Below, piece after piece: positions 31,278 to 34,889 of a stretch of 34,889 bases of DNA (position 1 is the stretch's first letter; each line of letters starts with the position of its first letter). This DNA comes from Mycobacterium persicum (GTDB taxonomy: Bacteria; Actinomycetota; Actinomycetes; Mycobacteriales; Mycobacteriaceae). The notes beneath the pieces were generated by a model. The model searched no databases, was not told the origin of the DNA, and worked only from the letters and a program-made list of their open reading frames with translations. Both the position numbers and the translations under genes were made by a program. The DNA lies in contig NZ_MVIF01000062.1 of NCBI RefSeq assembly GCF_002086675.1, forward strand, positions 1 through 34,889, given 5' to 3'.

Positions 31278-33230
31278 ATGAACGCGCATGTCGAGCAGCT
31301 GGAGTTTCAGGCGGAGGCCCGGCAACTGCTGGATCTGATGGTCCATTCGGTGTACTCCAACAAGGATTCGTTCCTGCGGGAGTTGATCTCTAATGCGTCC
31401 GATGCGCTGGACAAGCTGCGGATCGAAGCCTTACGCAACAAGGAACTGAACGCCGACACCTCCGATCTGCACATCCAGCTCGAAGTGGACAAAGGTGCAA
31501 GGACTCTTACCGTTCGCGACAACGGCATCGGAATGACGCGCGCCGAGGTCGTCGACCTGATCGGCACGCTGGCCAAGTCGGGCACCGCCGAGCTCCGACA
31601 GCAACTCAGGGAGGCCAAGAACCTCAAGAACGACGCCGCCTCCGAGGAGTTGATCGGTCAGTTCGGCATCGGGTTCTACTCGTCCTTCATGGTGGCCGAC
31701 AAAGTTGAACTGCTCACCCGCAAGGCCGGCGAGAGCGAGGCCACCCGGTGGGAATCCAGCGGCGACGGCACCTACACCATCGAATCCGTCGACGCAGCAG
31801 CCGCCGGGGCTGCGCAGGGAACGTCGGTCACGTTGCACCTCAAGCCCGAAGACGCCGAGAACGACCTGTTCGACTACACCTCGGAGTGGAAGATCAGGAG
31901 CCTGGTCAAGAAATACTCCGACTTCATCGCGTGGCCCATCCGGATGGAGGTCGAGAAGCGCACCCCACCCGCCCCCGACGACGAAGGTGGCGAAGAGACC
32001 GTCGGCGTCGAAACCGAGACCCTCAACTCGATGAAGGCACTTTGGGCCAGGCCCAAAGAAGAGGTCTCCGCCGAGGAGTACCAGGAGTTCTACAAGCACA
32101 TCGCACACGCCTGGGACGACCCGCTGGAAGTCATCGCGATGAAGGCCGAGGGCACCTTCGAGTACCAAGCCCTGCTGTTCATCCCCAAGCACGCCCCGTT
32201 CGACCTGTTCAACCGGGATGCCAGCTTCGGAATCCAGCTCTACGTCAAGCGCGTGTTCATCATGGGCGACTGCGACCAGCTCATGCCCGAATACCTGCGC
32301 TTCGTCAAGGGTGTGGTCGACGCACAGGACATGTCGCTCAACGTGTCCCGAGAAATCCTGCAGCAGGATCGCCAGATCAAGGCCATCCGCCGCCGCCTGA
32401 CCAAGAAGGTCCTGGCCACCATCAAGGACCTGCAGGGCGAGCGCCCGGAGGACTATCGCACCTTCTGGACCCAGTTCGGCAAGGTCGTCAAGGAGGGTCT
32501 GCTGTCGGACTTCGACAACCGGGAAACCCTGCTGCAGATCTCATCCTTCGCCTCGACCCACAGCGAGGAGGAAGCCACCACGCTGGCCGAGTACGTGTCG
32601 CGCATGAAGGAGGGCCAGGAGCAGATTTTCTACGCCACCGGGGAGTCGCGTCAGCAGATCCTGAGGTCCCCGCATCTCGAGGCGTTCAAAGCCAAGGGCT
32701 ACGAGGTGCTGCTGCTCACCGACCCGGTCGACGAAGTGTGGGTCGGGGTGGTCAGCGAGATCGACGGCAAGCCGCTGCAGTCGGTCGCCAAAGGCGAGGT
32801 GGACCTGGACTCCGCCGAGGACCAGAGCGAGGCCGAGCGCGAGGAGCAGCAGAAGGAGTTCGCCGACCTGCTCACCTGGCTGAAGGAGACCTTGAGCGAA
32901 CACGTCAAGGAAGTGCGGTTGTCGACGCGGCTGACTGAGTCGCCGGCCTGCCTGATCACCGACGCCTTCGGGATCACCCCGGCGCTGGCCCGCATCTACC
33001 GGGCATCGGGTCAGGAAGTTCCGGTCGGCAAGCGGATCTTGGAGCTCAACCCCGATCACCCGCTGGTGACCGGCCTGCGTCAAGCACACCAAGACCGCGG
33101 TGACGATCCCTCGTTGCCGGAGACCGCGGAATTACTTTACGGCACAGCACTTTTGGCCGAAGGCGGAACGCCAGAGGATCCGGCGCGGTTCGCGGAGCTA
33201 CTCGCCAGCCGGCTGACCCGCACGATTTAG
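31278..33230 (+). CDS. htpG: Chaperone HtpG (Hsp90)
   Basis: The 650-residue protein starts at ATG 31278, after GGAAGGA. The GHKL ATPase domain shows EFQAEARQLLDLMVHSVYSNKD, FLRELISNASDALDKLR, DNGIGMTRAEVVDLIGTLAKSGT and GQFGIGFYSSFMVADKV. The middle domain has AHAWDDPLEVIAMKAEGTFEYQ, and DLFNRDASFGIQLYVKRVFI with the ATP-contacting Arg of SREILQQDRQIKAIRRRL. The C-terminal dimer domain runs to the stop. It is a cytosolic ATP-dependent folding chaperone. Length is close to M. tuberculosis HtpG (647 from recall). The gene is intact, while its convergent neighbour is not. Confidence 0.97.
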   Translation: MNAHVEQLEFQAEARQLLDLMVHSVYSNKDSFLRELISNASDALDKLRIEALRNKELNADTSDLHIQLEVDKGARTLTVRDNGIGMTRAEVVDLIGTLAKSGTAELRQQLREAKNLKNDAASEELIGQFGIGFYSSFMVADKVELLTRKAGESEATRWESSGDGTYTIESVDAAAAGAAQGTSVTLHLKPEDAENDLFDYTSEWKIRSLVKKYSDFIAWPIRMEVEKRTPPAPDDEGGEETVGVETETLNSMKALWARPKEEVSAEEYQEFYKHIAHAWDDPLEVIAMKAEGTFEYQALLFIPKHAPFDLFNRDASFGIQLYVKRVFIMGDCDQLMPEYLRFVKGVVDAQDMSLNVSREILQQDRQIKAIRRRLTKKVLATIKDLQGERPEDYRTFWTQFGKVVKEGLLSDFDNRETLLQISSFASTHSEEEATTLAEYVSRMKEGQEQIFYATGESRQQILRSPHLEAFKAKGYEVLLLTDPVDEVWVGVVSEIDGKPLQSVAKGEVDLDSAEDQSEAEREEQQKEFADLLTWLKETLSEHVKEVRLSTRLTESPACLITDAFGITPALARIYRASGQEVPVGKRILELNPDHPLVTGLRQAHQDRGDDPSLPETAELLYGTALLAEGGTPEDPARFAELLASRLTRTI

Positions 33231-33246
33231 TTTTAGCCGGCGACGG

Positions 33247-33719
33247 CGCCAGCGGGCTGTAGGCGATGACGCCGCGGTTCTCCCGCTCGGCGAACGGAAC
33301 CAGGTCGTCGAGCGCGCCCGGGTGGGCAAGGGAGAAATGCACCTGGTTGCTGACGACCGGGCGGCCAAGCGCGGCGTCGGCCTTGCGCCATCGGGCCAGC
33401 GAGTAGTTGGACACGCCGGCCGCGCCGATCTTGCCGCCGTCGAGAAGCTCGCGCATTCCGGGCATGATCACCGAATCGGGGACCACCGGATTGGGCTGGT
33501 GAACCTGGTAGAGCGGGATGCGGTCGAGCTGCAGCCGCCGGGCGCTGGCCTGCGCGCGCTGGTTGACGACGGCGGGAAACGGCGCGACCGGGAAGATCTT
33601 GCTGGCCACCGCGACCTCGCCGCGGCGGTCGCCGAGTGCTTCGCCGAGGATCCGTTCGCTTTTGCCGAGCCGCCGATACGGCTAACTTTTCCCATTCCGT
33701 CGCCGTCGAGATATTTCAT
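33247..33719 (-). pseudogene. Aldo/keto reductase remnant (Rv2298-like)
   Basis: The minus strand starts MKYLDGDGMGKVSRIG, the N-terminus of the mycobacterial Rv2298-type reductase. It then skips the cofactor/catalytic-Tyr region and, in another frame, resumes at ERILGEALGDRRGEVAVASKIF. It continues cleanly (RIPLYQVHQPNPVVPDSVIM, GAAGVSNYSLARWRKAD, VVSNQVHFSLAHPGAL) to GVIAYSPLA and ends there. The final third, with more NADPH-binding residues, is missing. It is tail-to-tail with htpG, the same order as Rv2298/Rv2299c, so this is the local orthologue in decay, about 17 bases from the htpG stop. Confidence 0.85.
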
Positions 33720-33801
33720 GTTTCCCACCGTACTGAGGTCGGCACGTTCGATTCGGTGCGACCATGGGTGCGGGCAATCATCCCATGGCAAGGCGGTGGT
33801 C

Positions 33802-34889
33802 ATGGCACAAGACCGGTTGCGGCCGGGTCAGGTCTTCGCCGGCTATCGGATTGAGCGACTGCTCGGCGTAGGCGGAATGGGCGCGGTCTACCTGGCTCAC
33901 CACCCCAATCTGCCGAAACTGGTCGCGTTGAAGCTACCGATGCGCCACATGAGCGACGACGACCATGTGCGTGCCCGTTTCTTGCGCGAAGCCGACCACG
34001 TCGCACGCCTGGACCATCCCAATATCGTCGCCGTTTACGACCGCGGTGATCAGGACGGGCAGTTGTGGATCGCGATGCAATACATCGACGGCTCCGACGC
34101 CGCGGCGGCGCTGCGCGACGGCCCCCTGCCGGTCGCTCGGGCCGTACGGATCATCGCCGAGACCGCCAAGGCACTGGACTTCGCCCACGCCGCCGCCGTG
34201 CTGCACCGCGACGTCAAACCCGCCAACATCATGCTCACCCGGCCTGCGGCAGGCGAGCCCGAACGAGTGTTGCTCGCCGACTTCGGCATCGCCAAAGCCC
34301 TCGATGACCGCACCGGGCTCACCGTGACGGGCATGTTCCACGGCAGCCTGCAATACGCCGCCCCGGAACAATTCGACCCCTCGATCACCCTGGATGCCCG
34401 CGCCGATCAGTACGCGCTGGGCTGCACCCTCTACCACCTGCTGACCGGGTCCACACCCTATCCAGGCCATACTCCCGAACAGTTGATGCACGCACACCTG
34501 CAGCTGCCCGCGCCCCGTCCCAGCCACAGCCCCGCCGCACCGCAAACCGGCATACCCGAGGCTATGGATGAGGTCATCCAGCGCGCCCTCGCCAAAGACC
34601 GCACCCAGCGGTACCCCACCTGCGGCGCACTGGCCGCCGACGCACAGCACGCTCTCGACTCCGCCCCCGCCGACGCGACCGTCGCAGCGGCAGTCGACCC
34701 TACCCGCCCACGCCCGCAGGCACCGCGGCACGACCCGACCCCGCAACAAAACATCCGGGTAAGACACAACCGGCTGATCGCAGCCCTCGTTGTCCTGCTT
34801 GTCGCAGCCGCGGGTGGCGGTGCGGTGTTACTGCGTAACGTCTTGTCCGCCAAGCAGACCCGCGGAGAACTCGTACTCACCGCAGCCAC
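33802..34889 (+). CDS. Transmembrane Ser/Thr protein kinase (3' partial)
   Basis: The frame from ATG 33802 is open to the window end (362 codons). It is a complete PknB-type kinase domain: Gly-rich LLGVGGMGAVYLAHHP, VALKLP (Lys), ARFLREADHVARLDHPNIV (Glu), catalytic HRDVKPANIM, DFGIAKAL (Mg), activation/APE region GSLQYAAPEQFDP and DQYALGCTLYHLLTGSTPY. A Pro/Ala-rich juxtamembrane linker and a single membrane helix (LIAALVVLLVAAAGGGAVLL) follow at about residues 328-347. The extracellular sensor part lies beyond the window. It is a membrane receptor kinase of the mycobacterial Pkn class; which one cannot be decided without the sensor. Confidence 0.9.
   Translation, partial: MAQDRLRPGQVFAGYRIERLLGVGGMGAVYLAHHPNLPKLVALKLPMRHMSDDDHVRARFLREADHVARLDHPNIVAVYDRGDQDGQLWIAMQYIDGSDAAAALRDGPLPVARAVRIIAETAKALDFAHAAAVLHRDVKPANIMLTRPAAGEPERVLLADFGIAKALDDRTGLTVTGMFHGSLQYAAPEQFDPSITLDARADQYALGCTLYHLLTGSTPYPGHTPEQLMHAHLQLPAPRPSHSPAAPQTGIPEAMDEVIQRALAKDRTQRYPTCGALAADAQHALDSAPADATVAAAVDPTRPRPQAPRHDPTPQQNIRVRHNRLIAALVVLLVAAAGGGAVLLRNVLSAKQTRGELVLTAA

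Noticed and set aside
1..34889. CRISPR array or rRNA genes
   Set aside because: No regularly spaced 25-40 bp repeats with unique spacers and no rRNA-like sequence seen; the 32-bp GATGTC spacing is too short and partial to be a CRISPR array.

Overview
The window is high-GC actinobacterial DNA, and the gene families point to a slow-growing Mycobacterium. It has a PE protein and a broken PPE gene, the mycobacterial LCM-type SAM methyltransferase family, an F420-dependent luciferase-like oxidoreductase, small exported proteins, and htpG tail-to-tail with an aldo/keto reductase relic. That last arrangement matches Rv2299c (htpG)/Rv2298 of M. tuberculosis as I remember it. I cannot name the species.

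Region 1 (1-2600) is a polymorphic-toxin locus. It holds the C-terminal part of a proline-rich toxin ending in a colicin-D-type tRNase-like domain, its colicin-D-type immunity gene, and then degenerate tandem and inverted copies of a second, probably immunity-like gene. Region 2 (about 2630-10520) is an actinomycete integrative and conjugative element (AICE). In order it carries an HD-domain protein, a NUDIX hydrolase, an XRE regulator with a phospholipase-D-like C-terminus, an SCO3933-like protein, an FtsK/TraB DNA translocase, a RepSA-type initiator, an Xis-like protein, a tyrosine integrase and a tRNA-Met(CAU). The element lies on the 5' side of the tRNA. On the 3' side is the relic of a second element: an integrase C-terminus joined to a degenerate copy of the tRNA 3' half.

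Region 3 (10520-19600) is an accessory graveyard. It contains an exported protein, a frameshifted tyrosine recombinase, a MazEF module, a RES/Xre (MbcTA-like) toxin-antitoxin module, an IS21-like end, an orphan AT-richer small gene, a PE protein, a decayed SnoaL-like repeat gene and a chimeric PPE fragment. Region 4 (19600-34889) is more chromosome-like. It contains a small exported protein, a MerR regulator translationally coupled to a VIT-VWA-DUF4349 membrane protein, a DUF4190/septum-formation-like membrane protein, an LCM-type methyltransferase followed by a decayed methyltransferase, and a hybrid histidine kinase. Then come an F420 oxidoreductase, a TetR regulator with a perfect palindromic operator coupled to a membrane-anchored methyltransferase, htpG, the aldo/keto reductase relic, and a transmembrane Ser/Thr kinase cut by the window end.

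The regulatory signals I trust most are a 10+10 bp palindrome over the TetR promoter, a direct/inverted repeat over the MerR promoter, and an extended -10 ahead of the Xre-type antitoxin. All three are placed so that the mRNA would begin at or next to the AUG (leaderless). A set of GATGTC repeats spaced exactly 32 bp lies in the divergent regulatory region of the AICE. Everything here is read from sequence and remembered family features; no database search was run.
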